A stretch of DNA of 62,761 bases from CAINEC01 sp046303115 (GTDB lineage Bacteria; Bacteroidota; Bacteroidia; AKYH767-A; OLB10), in contig JBKCGZ010000190.1 in the NCBI GenBank assembly GCA_046303115.1, positions 1-62,761 on the forward strand, read 5' to 3'. Below are positions 40,414 to 48,425 of this stretch, one piece after another (the stretch's first letter is position 1; every line of letters starts with the position of its first letter). The notes below the pieces were generated by a model. That model was not told the origin of the DNA. It saw only the letters and a list, made by a program, of their open reading frames with translations, and did not search any database. The translations under genes and the position numbers were made by a program.

Positions 40414-42546
40414 TTATTTTGTAGTTGAATTATCAGAAACTTTATTTGCTTTAATATCGACACCTAATCGTTGTAAGTAGGCAATCATTGCTACTAACTC
40501 TTTATTTGCATCGATAGGAGCACCACTCTTATTTAAGTCCGCGGCAATTTCATTTGCTTGCTTCATCAAATCAGCATTGGCTTGTTGATCGTACCCTTTT
40601 GTGTAAGGAACGCCTAACGTAATCATCGCTCTGATTTTTGCTGGAGTAGAAGCAGTATCTAAATTATTTTCTGCAAGAAAAGCATATGGAGGCATGATAG
40701 AACCTGGCGACATAGTTCGAGGATCAATCATATGATGATAATGCCATACGTTTTGATATTTTCCTCCAACACGTAATAAATCAGGACCTGTTCGCTTAGA
40801 ACCCCATTGGAAAGGATGATCATACACAAACTCACCAGCTTTAGCATATTCTCCATAACGTTCTGTTTCGTGACGGAACGGACGAACCATTTGCGAGTGA
40901 CAAGTGTAACAACCTTCACGGATATAAATATCACGACCTTGTAATTCAAGTGGAGTATAAGGCTTCACTGATGCAATCGTTGGAATATTTTCTTTAATCA
41001 TGAATGTTGGAATCATCTCTACTAATCCACCAATTAAAATCAACACCGTTGCAAACAACATCATCTGAATTGGTCTTCTTTCAATCCAACGATGCCAGTG
41101 ACCACCTTCATGAACAGGAACAGCTTCTAATGCTGGAGCTTCTGCTGGTTCATTCGCTAATAAATCGCCCGTCTTCATCGTCATCACTAAATTGTAAACC
41201 ATCGTTAACGCACCTGCTAAATACAACGTACCACCAACAGCACGTAACTTATACATCGGCATTAACTTCGTTACCGTTGCTAAGAAGTTTGGATATTTTA
41301 ATAATCCATCATCAGTAAATTGTTGCCACATCATGTATTGTTCAAACCCTGCCCAATACATCGGAATGGCATAGAATAAAATTCCTAACGTTGCTAACCA
41401 GAAGTGATAGCTTGCTAATTTTTTAGAGTATAATTCGGTTTGATAAATGCGAGGGATTAACCAATATAAAATACCAAATGTTAACATACCATTCCATCCA
41501 AGTCCACCAATATGCACGTGTGCGATGGTCCAATCTGTAAAGTGAGAAATTGCATTCACTGATTTCAATGATAACATCGGACCTTCAAATGTTGCCATAC
41601 CATAGGCAGTGATTGCAACAACCATAAACTTCAATACAACACTTTCACGAACACGATCCCATGCACCACGCAATGTCAAAAGTCCGTTGATCATACCACC
41701 CCAGCTCGGAGCAATTAACATGATAGAGAAAACAGTTCCTAATGATTGCGCCCAATCAGGTAATGCAGTATATAATAAGTGATGAGGACCTGCCCAGATA
41801 TAAATAAAAATTAATGCCCAGAAGTGAATTATCGATAATCGATAAGAATACACCGGACGATTAGCAGCCTTCGGAACGAAATAATACATCAAACCTAAAT
41901 ACGGCGTAGTTAAAAAGAAGGCTACTGCATTATGTCCGTACCACCATTGCACTAACGCATCTTGCACACCTGCATATACAGGATAGCTCTTTAATATACT
42001 TACAGGAATTTCAATACTATTTACAATGTGAAGTACTGCAACAGTAACCACCGTTGCAATATAAAACCAAATGGCAACGTATAGATGTCGCTCGCGACGT
42101 TTGATAATTGTACCAAACATATTCACCGCAAATACAACCCAAGTAAGTGTGATCAAGATATCAATCGGCCATTCTAATTCAGCATATTCTTTACCTGTTG
42201 TATGTCCGGTAATTAATGTTAATGCAGCAAGCACAATAATCGATTGCCACATCCAAAAATGAAGTTTGCCTAACAAGTCGCTAAACAATCTCGCTTTCGT
42301 TAAACGTTGAAGGGAATAATACAATCCCATAAAAATTCCATTACCTACAAAGGCAAAAATGATGGCGTTGGTATGTATAGGTCGTACGCGACCAAATGTA
42401 ACATACTCACCAGCATTTAAACCAGGAAAAGGTATTTGAAGGGCTGCAATTAAACCCACCAGCATTCCTACAATTCCCCAGATAATTGTCGCAACTGCAA
42501 AATTCCTAACAATGCGATTGTCGTAGCTATACTTCTCAATTGTCAT
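40414..42546 (-). CDS. ccoNO: cbb3 oxidase fused subunits CcoN-CcoO
   Basis: A 710-residue fusion. Residues ~1-470 are CcoN, the catalytic haem-copper subunit with twelve helices (GRVRPIHTNAIIFAF, YGHNAVAFFLTTPYLG, HVHIGGLGWNGM carry haem and Cu ligands). Residues ~490-700 are CcoO, a membrane-anchored cytochrome c with haem motif CYTCH (Cys546, Cys549, His550) and LLRVGGKYQNVWHYHHMIDPR. The enzyme reduces O2 with high affinity at low oxygen. Its start overlaps ccoS by 11 bp. Confidence 0.96.
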   Translation of the reverse strand: MTIEKYSYDNRIVRNFAVATIIWGIVGMLVGLIAALQIPFPGLNAGEYVTFGRVRPIHTNAIIFAFVGNGIFMGLYYSLQRLTKARLFSDLLGKLHFWMWQSIIVLAALTLITGHTTGKEYAELEWPIDILITLTWVVFAVNMFGTIIKRRERHLYVAIWFYIATVVTVAVLHIVNSIEIPVSILKSYPVYAGVQDALVQWWYGHNAVAFFLTTPYLGLMYYFVPKAANRPVYSYRLSIIHFWALIFIYIWAGPHHLLYTALPDWAQSLGTVFSIMLIAPSWGGMINGLLTLRGAWDRVRESVVLKFMVVAITAYGMATFEGPMLSLKSVNAISHFTDWTIAHVHIGGLGWNGMLTFGILYWLIPRIYQTELYSKKLASYHFWLATLGILFYAIPMYWAGFEQYMMWQQFTDDGLLKYPNFLATVTKLMPMYKLRAVGGTLYLAGALTMVYNLVMTMKTGDLLANEPAEAPALEAVPVHEGGHWHRWIERRPIQMMLFATVLILIGGLVEMIPTFMIKENIPTIASVKPYTPLELQGRDIYIREGCYTCHSQMVRPFRHETERYGEYAKAGEFVYDHPFQWGSKRTGPDLLRVGGKYQNVWHYHHMIDPRTMSPGSIMPPYAFLAENNLDTASTPAKIRAMITLGVPYTKGYDQQANADLMKQANEIAADLNKSGAPIDANKELVAMIAYLQRLGVDIKANKVSDNSTTK

Positions 42547-42718
42547 AATGATTGATTTTTGATTTTTCGTTTGATGTTATTTCATTATCCATTAATATGC
42601 GAACTGCAGGGGAAGTATCATCATCAAATTGTCCTGTTTTAACAGACCAGAAAAATGCAATCAGAAATCCGATAGCAACGGTTAAACTGGCAATGATTAA
42701 AAGGATGATTACTTTCAT
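42536..42718 (-). CDS. ccoS: cbb3 oxidase maturation protein CcoS
   Basis: A 60-residue protein with an N-terminal helix (MKVIILLIIASLTVAIGFLIAFFWSVKTGQFDD). The end of this, FxWxxxxGQFDD, is the CcoS signature. CcoS is needed for haem and copper insertion into CcoN. First gene of the cco operon, downstream of a -7 box (42727-42734) and an FNR-type box (42780-42791). Confidence 0.93.
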   Translation of the reverse strand: MKVIILLIIASLTVAIGFLIAFFWSVKTGQFDDDTSPAVRILMDNEITSNEKSKINHYDN

Positions 42719-42726
42719 AACGAGAG

Positions 42727-42734
42727 CAAATCTA
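42727..42734 (-). promoter_or_regulatory. -7 promoter element of the cco operon
   Basis: TAGATTTG on the minus strand matches TAnnTTTG, 8 bp before the ccoS ATG. There is no -33 TTG, so activation by the upstream FNR-type box is plausible. Confidence 0.65.
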
Positions 42735-42779
42735 TTTCGAGAGTAGGATTAATTAAATGACTGCTATTAGGGTGATTTA

Positions 42780-42791
42780 TGATAATTGTCA
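42780..42791. promoter_or_regulatory. FNR-type box of the cco operon
   Basis: TGAT-AATT-GTCA fits TGAY-N4-RTCA. Its centre is 51.5 bp upstream of the -7 box of ccoS, i.e. near -65, a class I activator position. It lies just after the ccoI stop codon. Confidence 0.65.
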
Positions 42792-42793
42792 AC

Positions 42794-45211
42794 CTACTTC
42801 GTGAAACCTAATTGTCGTGCTTTTATCGAGCTGGCCACTACCGTATATATCACTAAACTGCTTGTGCTGATAGGCATTAAAATAGCCGCAATTACAGGCG
42901 ATAAAGTTCCTTGTACTGCAAACCATAATCCCAGAAAATTATACACCAGTGATATGATAAAACTGATGATGATAATTCGGTTAGCCGACTTGGCAAGACG
43001 AATTAACTTCTCCAATTTTGATAAATTACTTCCAATAATAATAGCATCACATGCAGGAGTAAAATTGTTGATGTCGTTTGAAATGGCAATTCCTACATGG
43101 CTATGCATTAACGCACCTGCATCATTTAATCCATCACCAACCATCATTGTTTTAAATCCATGTTGATTAAGTTCATTGATGTAATTTAACTTATCAATTG
43201 GTTTGCAATGAAAGCGCATATGCGTTCCTTCGGGAAGAATTGTACTTAGGTTGATTCGCTCATGCTCATCATCACCACTGATCACACCTAATTGAATATT
43301 GTGATTTGATAAGTCGGAAGTTAACTCTTGAACGCCTTCGCGATATTTATTTTGAATTGCGAAATATCCGTATACCTCATTATCAATTCCAATATATACT
43401 CGTGTTGATTTTAATGTATCGAGTTGTTTTTTTCCTGTCAGGTATTCTTCACTTCCAATTTTATAGTGATGTCCGAAAATCATGGCCGTTAATCCTTGAC
43501 CAGGAAATTCTTCAATATGAATAGATGTATCTGCGAATGCTTTTAATTTCAAATATTTCGATAATACAATACTTAATGGATGAGTAGAAGAGGATACAAT
43601 TGTATAGATAGCACGTAAATGAAAATCGCTCAATTCAACACCAACATAATTTATCTGATTAGATTCAGGTTCCGTTAATGTGCCTGTTTTATCAAATATA
43701 ACGGTATCAATATCCGCCAACTTTTCTATTACCTGAACATTGCGTAGATAAATTCCTTTCTTACCAAGCAATCGAATAATATTTCCGAAGGTGAAAGGAG
43801 CAGATAATGCCAATGCACAAGCACACGCAATAACAAGTACCGCAGTGAAAGCATTAATTGCTCTTGTAAAATCCTGATGATACCAATAAGCAAAGGATGA
43901 TATAGCAATCACAACGGTCACGAGAACAAACCATCGGCTAATGGTATTCACCATTTTTTGAAAATAACTTGTCTGATTAACTTTATCACTTTGTTGATTC
44001 CAAAGTTTGGTCAGGTAACTATTAGAGGTTGCCTGATCGACCATCACGTCGATAGGACCATTCAACAACTTTGCTCCCGCATAAATCAATTCACCTTTAT
44101 TGACTTTTATAGGTGTTGATTCACCAGAAACAAAACTATAATCGATATGAGCAGATTGATTTAACAGTTTTACATCAGCAGGAATAATCTCATGATTGCG
44201 AATCTTTAGTCGATCACCTTTAACAACATCATTTACTAAAACAGTTTCTTCTTTAATGCCATTGTATCTCGTAACCGCAATAGGGAAGTAGGAGGTATAA
44301 TCCCTGTTAAACGAAAGCCATTGATAGGTTTTATCTTGAAAATTTCTTCCAATAAGCATGAAGAAGATAAGTCCCGTCATACTATCAAAATAACCAGGAC
44401 CCGTACCAGAAACAATTTCGTACAAGCTTCTTAAAAACATGGCTAAAATACCGATGGCAATAGGCACATCAATATTGACAACCTTTTGTCGGAAGCTTCT
44501 AAAAGAGTTAATAAAAAACTCACTTGCAGAATAAAAGAAAACCGGCAATGCTAAAACCACAATCACATATCGAAATAAATGTCGGAAGTCCTCAGCGCCA
44601 AAAACACCTCCCGATAAATATTCAGGAAAACTCAACAACATAATATTTCCAAAAGCAAATCCAGCTAAACCAATTTTATAAATCCTTGCATTCGATTTTT
44701 TAGCGAACTGATGATTGCTGACTTTATTTAAATTCAATTCTGGCTCGTAACCAATTAATGTAAGTTGTTCAACTATATTGCGAAGGGAAGTTGCCGACGA
44801 ATTAAAAACAATCAATATTTCCTTGCTGACAAAATCAACTTGCGATCGTATTACGCCCTTATCGATTCTTGAAAAATTCTCTAACAACCAAATACAACTA
44901 CTACAATGCATATTCGGAATATGAAAACGAATATGAACTTCATTCTTAGATTTAAAACTGATTAACTTCTCAATAATTTGCTCTTCCTCTAAAAAAGCAA
45001 AGCGATTACCGAGATAACTGTTCTTACGATTTATGCCAGGGTTATCGGAAATAGCGTAATAATTACAAAGGTTGTTTTCATTCAGTACTTCATATACTAA
45101 CTTACAACCTACGCAACAAAAGTCTTTATCATCAAATTTAACTTTGTCTTCTTCACACTTTTCGTGACAGTGATAACAATTGATAACTACTGAAGTATTT
45201 GTTAATGACAT
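42794..45211 (-). CDS. ccoI: Copper-transporting P-type ATPase CcoI
   Basis: An 805-residue P1B ATPase that supplies copper for cbb3 assembly. The N-terminal Cys-rich domain (CYHCHEKCEEDK...CCVGCKLVYEVL) is typical of the FixI/CcoI group. A heavy-metal-associated domain follows (NMHCSSCIWLLENF), then eight helices, the phosphorylation motif DKTGTLT and the hinge VGDGLNDAGAL. The membrane metal motif reads Cys463-Ala464-Cys465 instead of the usual Cys-Pro-Cys. It has its own FNR-type boxes upstream and is not part of the ccoS transcript. Confidence 0.93.
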   Translation of the reverse strand: MSLTNTSVVINCYHCHEKCEEDKVKFDDKDFCCVGCKLVYEVLNENNLCNYYAISDNPGINRKNSYLGNRFAFLEEEQIIEKLISFKSKNEVHIRFHIPNMHCSSCIWLLENFSRIDKGVIRSQVDFVSKEILIVFNSSATSLRNIVEQLTLIGYEPELNLNKVSNHQFAKKSNARIYKIGLAGFAFGNIMLLSFPEYLSGGVFGAEDFRHLFRYVIVVLALPVFFYSASEFFINSFRSFRQKVVNIDVPIAIGILAMFLRSLYEIVSGTGPGYFDSMTGLIFFMLIGRNFQDKTYQWLSFNRDYTSYFPIAVTRYNGIKEETVLVNDVVKGDRLKIRNHEIIPADVKLLNQSAHIDYSFVSGESTPIKVNKGELIYAGAKLLNGPIDVMVDQATSNSYLTKLWNQQSDKVNQTSYFQKMVNTISRWFVLVTVVIAISSFAYWYHQDFTRAINAFTAVLVIACACALALSAPFTFGNIIRLLGKKGIYLRNVQVIEKLADIDTVIFDKTGTLTEPESNQINYVGVELSDFHLRAIYTIVSSSTHPLSIVLSKYLKLKAFADTSIHIEEFPGQGLTAMIFGHHYKIGSEEYLTGKKQLDTLKSTRVYIGIDNEVYGYFAIQNKYREGVQELTSDLSNHNIQLGVISGDDEHERINLSTILPEGTHMRFHCKPIDKLNYINELNQHGFKTMMVGDGLNDAGALMHSHVGIAISNDINNFTPACDAIIIGSNLSKLEKLIRLAKSANRIIIISFIISLVYNFLGLWFAVQGTLSPVIAAILMPISTSSLVIYTVVASSIKARQLGFTK

Positions 45212-45231
45212 ATCATATAAATCTTGAATAC

Positions 45232-45239
45232 AAGATTAT
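45232..45239 (-). promoter_or_regulatory. Probable -7 element of ccoI
   Basis: TAATCTTG on the minus strand has one mismatch to TAnnTTTG. It lies 20 bp upstream of the ccoI ATG. FNR-type box centres lie 28.5 and 50.5 bp upstream of its first base, nearly the same distances as in the other promoters of this locus. Confidence 0.5.
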
Positions 45240-45261
45240 TCAATGTATACACCTATACGAA

Positions 45262-45273
45262 TGACAAATGTCA
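45262..45273. promoter_or_regulatory. FNR-type box, proximal to ccoI
   Basis: TGAC-AAAT-GTCA is a perfect palindrome, centre 28.5 bp from the ccoI -7 box, near -42. Confidence 0.65.
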
Positions 45274-45283
45274 GTTGCTATTT

Positions 45284-45295
45284 TGATAGTGGTCA
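45284..45295. promoter_or_regulatory. FNR-type box, distal to ccoI
   Basis: TGAT-AGTG-GTCA matches TGAY-N4-RTCA, 22 bp from the proximal box (two helical turns), i.e. near -64 for ccoI. Confidence 0.55.
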
Positions 45296-45338
45296 CAAAA
45301 CATTTTTTCCAAAAAGTGGTTTAAATTATATCTATGAA

Positions 45339-45350
45339 TGACGTAGGTCA
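45339..45350. promoter_or_regulatory. FNR-type box for the unknown gene at 45402
   Basis: TGAC-GTAG-GTCA is a palindrome. Its centre is 29.5 bp upstream of CAATTTTG (45374-45381), a one-mismatch -7 box. The spacing equals that of the small-RNA promoter. Confidence 0.6.
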
Positions 45351-45401
45351 TTTGCAACTCATCTTGAATAAAGCAATTTTGCAAATACATAATTGAACAA
45401 C

Positions 45402-45803
45402 ATGTTATCCGAAACAAAAGCGTCGAGCTCGCTACACCTTTACATCGATTTAAACTCAAGACTATCTGAAATCCAGAGAGAGTTCAATTCTTATTTCCCA
45501 TTCTTAAAGATTGAATTTTTTAAAGCACCTCATAAAATCGGACAAGGATTAAAGAAAGATCTAATCATCAATTCGAATAAATTAGTGAAGGATTGTTCAA
45601 CTATCAAAAAGGGTGGTGTAATTGAATTTACCAATATCACTTCTGTAAGCGATTTAGAAACGAAATTTTTCAAAGACTTTAAATTATCTGTGCAGGTATT
45701 TAGAAAGGCAGGTAGGGTATGGTTAGAAACAACTGCAACAGATAGCTGGACCCTAGCGCAACAAAATGAAGAAGGCGCTGAATTCTCAACGCCCTCTAAA
45801 TAA
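45402..45803 (+). CDS. Conserved-looking small protein of unknown function in the microaerobic locus
   Basis: 133 residues from the ATG at 45402; the open frame begins at a TTG 9 bp earlier. Soluble, no signal peptide. The first half is HLYIDLNSRLSEIQREFNSYFPFLKIEFF, the second VIEFTNITSVSDLETKFFKDFKLSVQVFRKAGRVWLET, suggesting an alpha/beta fold. The C-terminus is acidic. No family recognised. It is transcribed divergently from ccoI under an FNR-type box, and its 3' end faces the REC-CRP regulator 13 bp away. Confidence 0.8.
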   Translation: MLSETKASSSLHLYIDLNSRLSEIQREFNSYFPFLKIEFFKAPHKIGQGLKKDLIINSNKLVKDCSTIKKGGVIEFTNITSVSDLETKFFKDFKLSVQVFRKAGRVWLETTATDSWTLAQQNEEGAEFSTPSK

Positions 45804-45816
45804 TATGATCTTCTTT

Positions 45817-46875
45817 TTAAGCTTTTAAATGTCGAAGCTTTTCATCATTGATGATTTTAATTTTTCCTTCTTTAATCTCAATTAACTTTTCTTCTTTAAA
45901 ATCACTAAGCGTTCTAATCAACGACTCAGTAGCTGTCCCAACAATATTGGCTAAATCTTCACGAGCGATAGCCATAGCAAAATGAGATGCATCAGTCGTC
46001 TTGTACTTATCTTGTAATAAAATCAATGCCTCGGCAGTTCTCTTTCTAACAGAACTGTAAGCCAATTCTAATAGACGTTCTTGCTTATCGATAACACCCT
46101 TTGTTAAGAAACGAATAAAGTTCTTCGTAACGGCATGGTTGCTATAAACCAGATTAAAAAACTCTTCCTTCGGAATGAAAATCACTTCTGACTCTTCTAG
46201 CGTTTCAGCACTTTCAATATAAGGCTTTTCTTCTAACAGCGACACATATCCGAAGAAATCACCTTCTTTCAATAAATCAGTGATCAACTCTTTACCATAC
46301 TCATGCGTCTTGGTAATTTTAACCTTACCTGACTTCACATAATAAATTCCGTTAGGGTAGTGGTGCTCCTGATAAATCTTTTCTTTCTTTTTATAATGAT
46401 TCACTTTTTTACCATCTAGGAATTTCTTCAAGGCTGCATCACCAGCCACATCACTGATGAAATGACTTAGTCCATCAAAGTCAGGCTGATAATCTTTCTT
46501 AAGTGCATCAGCTCTTTTCAAACGACTTTCAATAGCGTTTAATAATTCCGTCTTATCAAAAGGTTTGGTGATATAATCATCAGCACCTAAATCCATTCCT
46601 TTACGCATATCGCTGCGCTCAGCTTTTGCCGTCAAGAAAATAAATGGAACTGAATTTAAATCATTATCCTTACTCAGTAAATGTAAAACTCCATAGCCAT
46701 CTAAACCTGGCATCATGATATCACAGATAATCAAATCTGGTTTTTCCTTACGAGCCATTTCAACACCCTCTTTTCCATCCGGTGCTGTACAAACTGTATA
46801 ATTCGCCAGCTCTAAAATTTCAGCTGTATTTTCTCTTACATCCAGATTGTCTTCAATTAATAAAATCTTTTTCAT
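45817..46875 (-). CDS. Response regulator with CRP/FNR output domain
   Basis: 352 residues: receiver domain (1-120; phospho-Asp52 in IICDIMMPGLDG, Lys in YITKPF), a cyclic-nucleotide-binding-type beta barrel (~145-260), and a CRP/FNR helix-turn-helix. In the recognition helix (TESLIR), Glu317 and Arg321 occupy the positions that in FNR and CRP read the G and the opposite strand of TGA. The Cys cluster of FNR is absent, so oxygen is not sensed here but presumably through phosphorylation. It lies 4 bp after the kinase gene. It probably binds the TGAY-N4-RTCA boxes around it (inference). Confidence 0.92.
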   Translation of the reverse strand: MKKILLIEDNLDVRENTAEILELANYTVCTAPDGKEGVEMARKEKPDLIICDIMMPGLDGYGVLHLLSKDNDLNSVPFIFLTAKAERSDMRKGMDLGADDYITKPFDKTELLNAIESRLKRADALKKDYQPDFDGLSHFISDVAGDAALKKFLDGKKVNHYKKKEKIYQEHHYPNGIYYVKSGKVKITKTHEYGKELITDLLKEGDFFGYVSLLEEKPYIESAETLEESEVIFIPKEEFFNLVYSNHAVTKNFIRFLTKGVIDKQERLLELAYSSVRKRTAEALILLQDKYKTTDASHFAMAIAREDLANIVGTATESLIRTLSDFKEEKLIEIKEGKIKIINDEKLRHLKA

Positions 46876-46879
46876 AGCA

Positions 46880-48121
46880 TTAATTTATTTGATTCGGAAA
46901 AGTGATCTCAATCCTTGTTCCTTCGTTTAGTTTACTTGTTAAATGTAAATGACCTTTCATAATGTCAACATAGTTGCCCACAATATGCAACCCTAATCCT
47001 GTACCTTGAATATTAAATGCATTTTTTCCTCTATAGAAACGCTCAAACAAATGCTTCAAATCTTCTTCGCTAATTCCAATTCCCTGATCTTGCACCACCA
47101 TCTTTATTTCATTGGTATTTACATCTGCATCCAATGTTATAGACTTGCCTTCTGATGAAAATTTAATAGCATTACTTAAAAGATTAAAAAGAATATTCTT
47201 GATTAGCTTAGCATCAAGAAACACCAAATTATCACCACGATAATTAATAATTATTTCTTGTCCTGCTTTTGTATTCTGACGCATATCACTCGCAATTTCA
47301 TTTATCAGCATATTCAAATCGAACATACTCATATCGGCATGAATCTTTCCTTCTTCTAATTTACTGATGGATAGAAAATCACTTAAGATATCATTCAGGT
47401 TATTAACTGACGATTGAATTCGTTTGATATGCTTTTGCTTTTTCTCTTCTTGCTCAGGAGTTTTATATTCTGAAATCAAAACAGCAGAAGAAAGGATAGT
47501 GGTGAGTGGTGTACGAAACTCATGCGATGCCATTGAAATAAATCGCGACTTTAAATCATTCAGGTCTTTTTCTTTTTCAAGTGCCATACTTAATTCTGAT
47601 CTCGACTTCTCTAATTCCAAAATTGCTTCCTGCAAAACGCTGGTACGATCAGAAACCTTTCGTTCTAAATCTTCATTCGACTTTTGCAAGGTAAGTGCAA
47701 TCTGTTCGAGTTCTAATTGTTTTTCCTTAACCGCAGCTTCAATTTTCTTTCTGATAGAAATATCAATTAAAAAGGCAATTATGTATTTTCGATCATCCTT
47801 AAAAATAGGACTCAAACTAATCTCGATAGGAAACAAGGTCCCATCTTTTCTTAAAGCATATAAATCTAAACCCAATCCCATCGGACGAGCGTGAGGCTTA
47901 TCGACATACGATTTACGATGATGTTCATGATGTACTTTGATGTTCTTAGGAACCAATACATCAATCGATTCATTTAATAATTCATTCGACTCATATCCGA
48001 ACATCTTACATGCTGCTGGATTCATCAATTGAATCAATCCACTTTCATTGGAAATAATAATCCCTTCAGTAGCATGATTGAATAGGGCATCGAGCAACTC
48101 GACTTTCTCAAAATTCTGCAT
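46880..48121 (-). CDS. PAS-domain sensor histidine kinase, FixL-like
   Basis: 413 residues, no membrane helix, so cytoplasmic. PAS domain (~10-125), coiled coil (~128-185), HisKA with phospho-His200 (FISMASHEFRTPLT), and HATPase (NILFNLLSNAIKFS; GTGLGLHIVGNYV). The PAS region VPKNIKVHHEHHRKSY...LRKDGTLFPIEIS aligns without gaps to the haem PAS of FixL as I remember it. His65 falls on the haem ligand; the FixL signalling Arg is a Leu (85). Haem and oxygen sensing are therefore possible but unproven. Partner of the REC-CRP regulator next to it. Confidence 0.92.
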   Translation of the reverse strand: MQNFEKVELLDALFNHATEGIIISNESGLIQLMNPAACKMFGYESNELLNESIDVLVPKNIKVHHEHHRKSYVDKPHARPMGLGLDLYALRKDGTLFPIEISLSPIFKDDRKYIIAFLIDISIRKKIEAAVKEKQLELEQIALTLQKSNEDLERKVSDRTSVLQEAILELEKSRSELSMALEKEKDLNDLKSRFISMASHEFRTPLTTILSSAVLISEYKTPEQEEKKQKHIKRIQSSVNNLNDILSDFLSISKLEEGKIHADMSMFDLNMLINEIASDMRQNTKAGQEIIINYRGDNLVFLDAKLIKNILFNLLSNAIKFSSEGKSITLDADVNTNEIKMVVQDQGIGISEEDLKHLFERFYRGKNAFNIQGTGLGLHIVGNYVDIMKGHLHLTSKLNEGTRIEITFPNQIN

Positions 48122-48170
48122 TTGACTAAAATAAGTAAGCTCTAAAAATAAACATTTTTAATGCGCTCTT

Positions 48171-48350
48171 TTATTTATTGCTGTTATATCCTGCTAAATA
48201 ATACAACGGACAAAATCCAGAAGCACCTGTTACAAACGGGATTAATCCCGAAATTGCCCAAAATGAATTATGATAGATAAAAAAAGACGCGACAGCTACT
48301 CCAGCAACTAAGCGAATAACTCGTTCATTAAAATTTTCATTGGTTACCAT
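48171..48350 (-). CDS. DUF2892 (YgaP-like membrane domain) protein
   Basis: 59 residues from the ATG at 48350; a longer frame to 48398 would include the promoter. NENFNERVIRLVAGVAVASFFI and GLIPFVTGASGFCPLYYLAG are the two-helix DUF2892 signature, including the GFCPLY Cys. Proteins of this kind often sit near rhodanese or sulfide-stress genes, but the function is unknown. A -7 box (48373-48380) and a perfect FNR-type box (48426-48437) lie upstream, at the same spacing as for ccoS. Confidence 0.88.
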   Translation of the reverse strand: MVTNENFNERVIRLVAGVAVASFFIYHNSFWAISGLIPFVTGASGFCPLYYLAGYNSNK

Positions 48351-48372
48351 AGTGATATTTATTTGTTGAATC

Positions 48373-48380
48373 CAAAAGTA
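48373..48380 (-). promoter_or_regulatory. -7 promoter element of the DUF2892 gene
   Basis: TACTTTTG on the minus strand matches TAnnTTTG, 22 bp before the ATG at 48350. Confidence 0.65.
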
Positions 48381-48425
48381 GATGCTCCATCCAACCAAAT
48401 AAATTACGCTAATCAGTACACGTTA

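Noticed and set aside
40897..40911. Idea that ccoN and ccoO are separate genes joined by a sequencing error
   Set aside because: The 710-residue frame is continuous with a proper linker (residues ~455-490), and fused CcoNO is usual in Bacteroidota.
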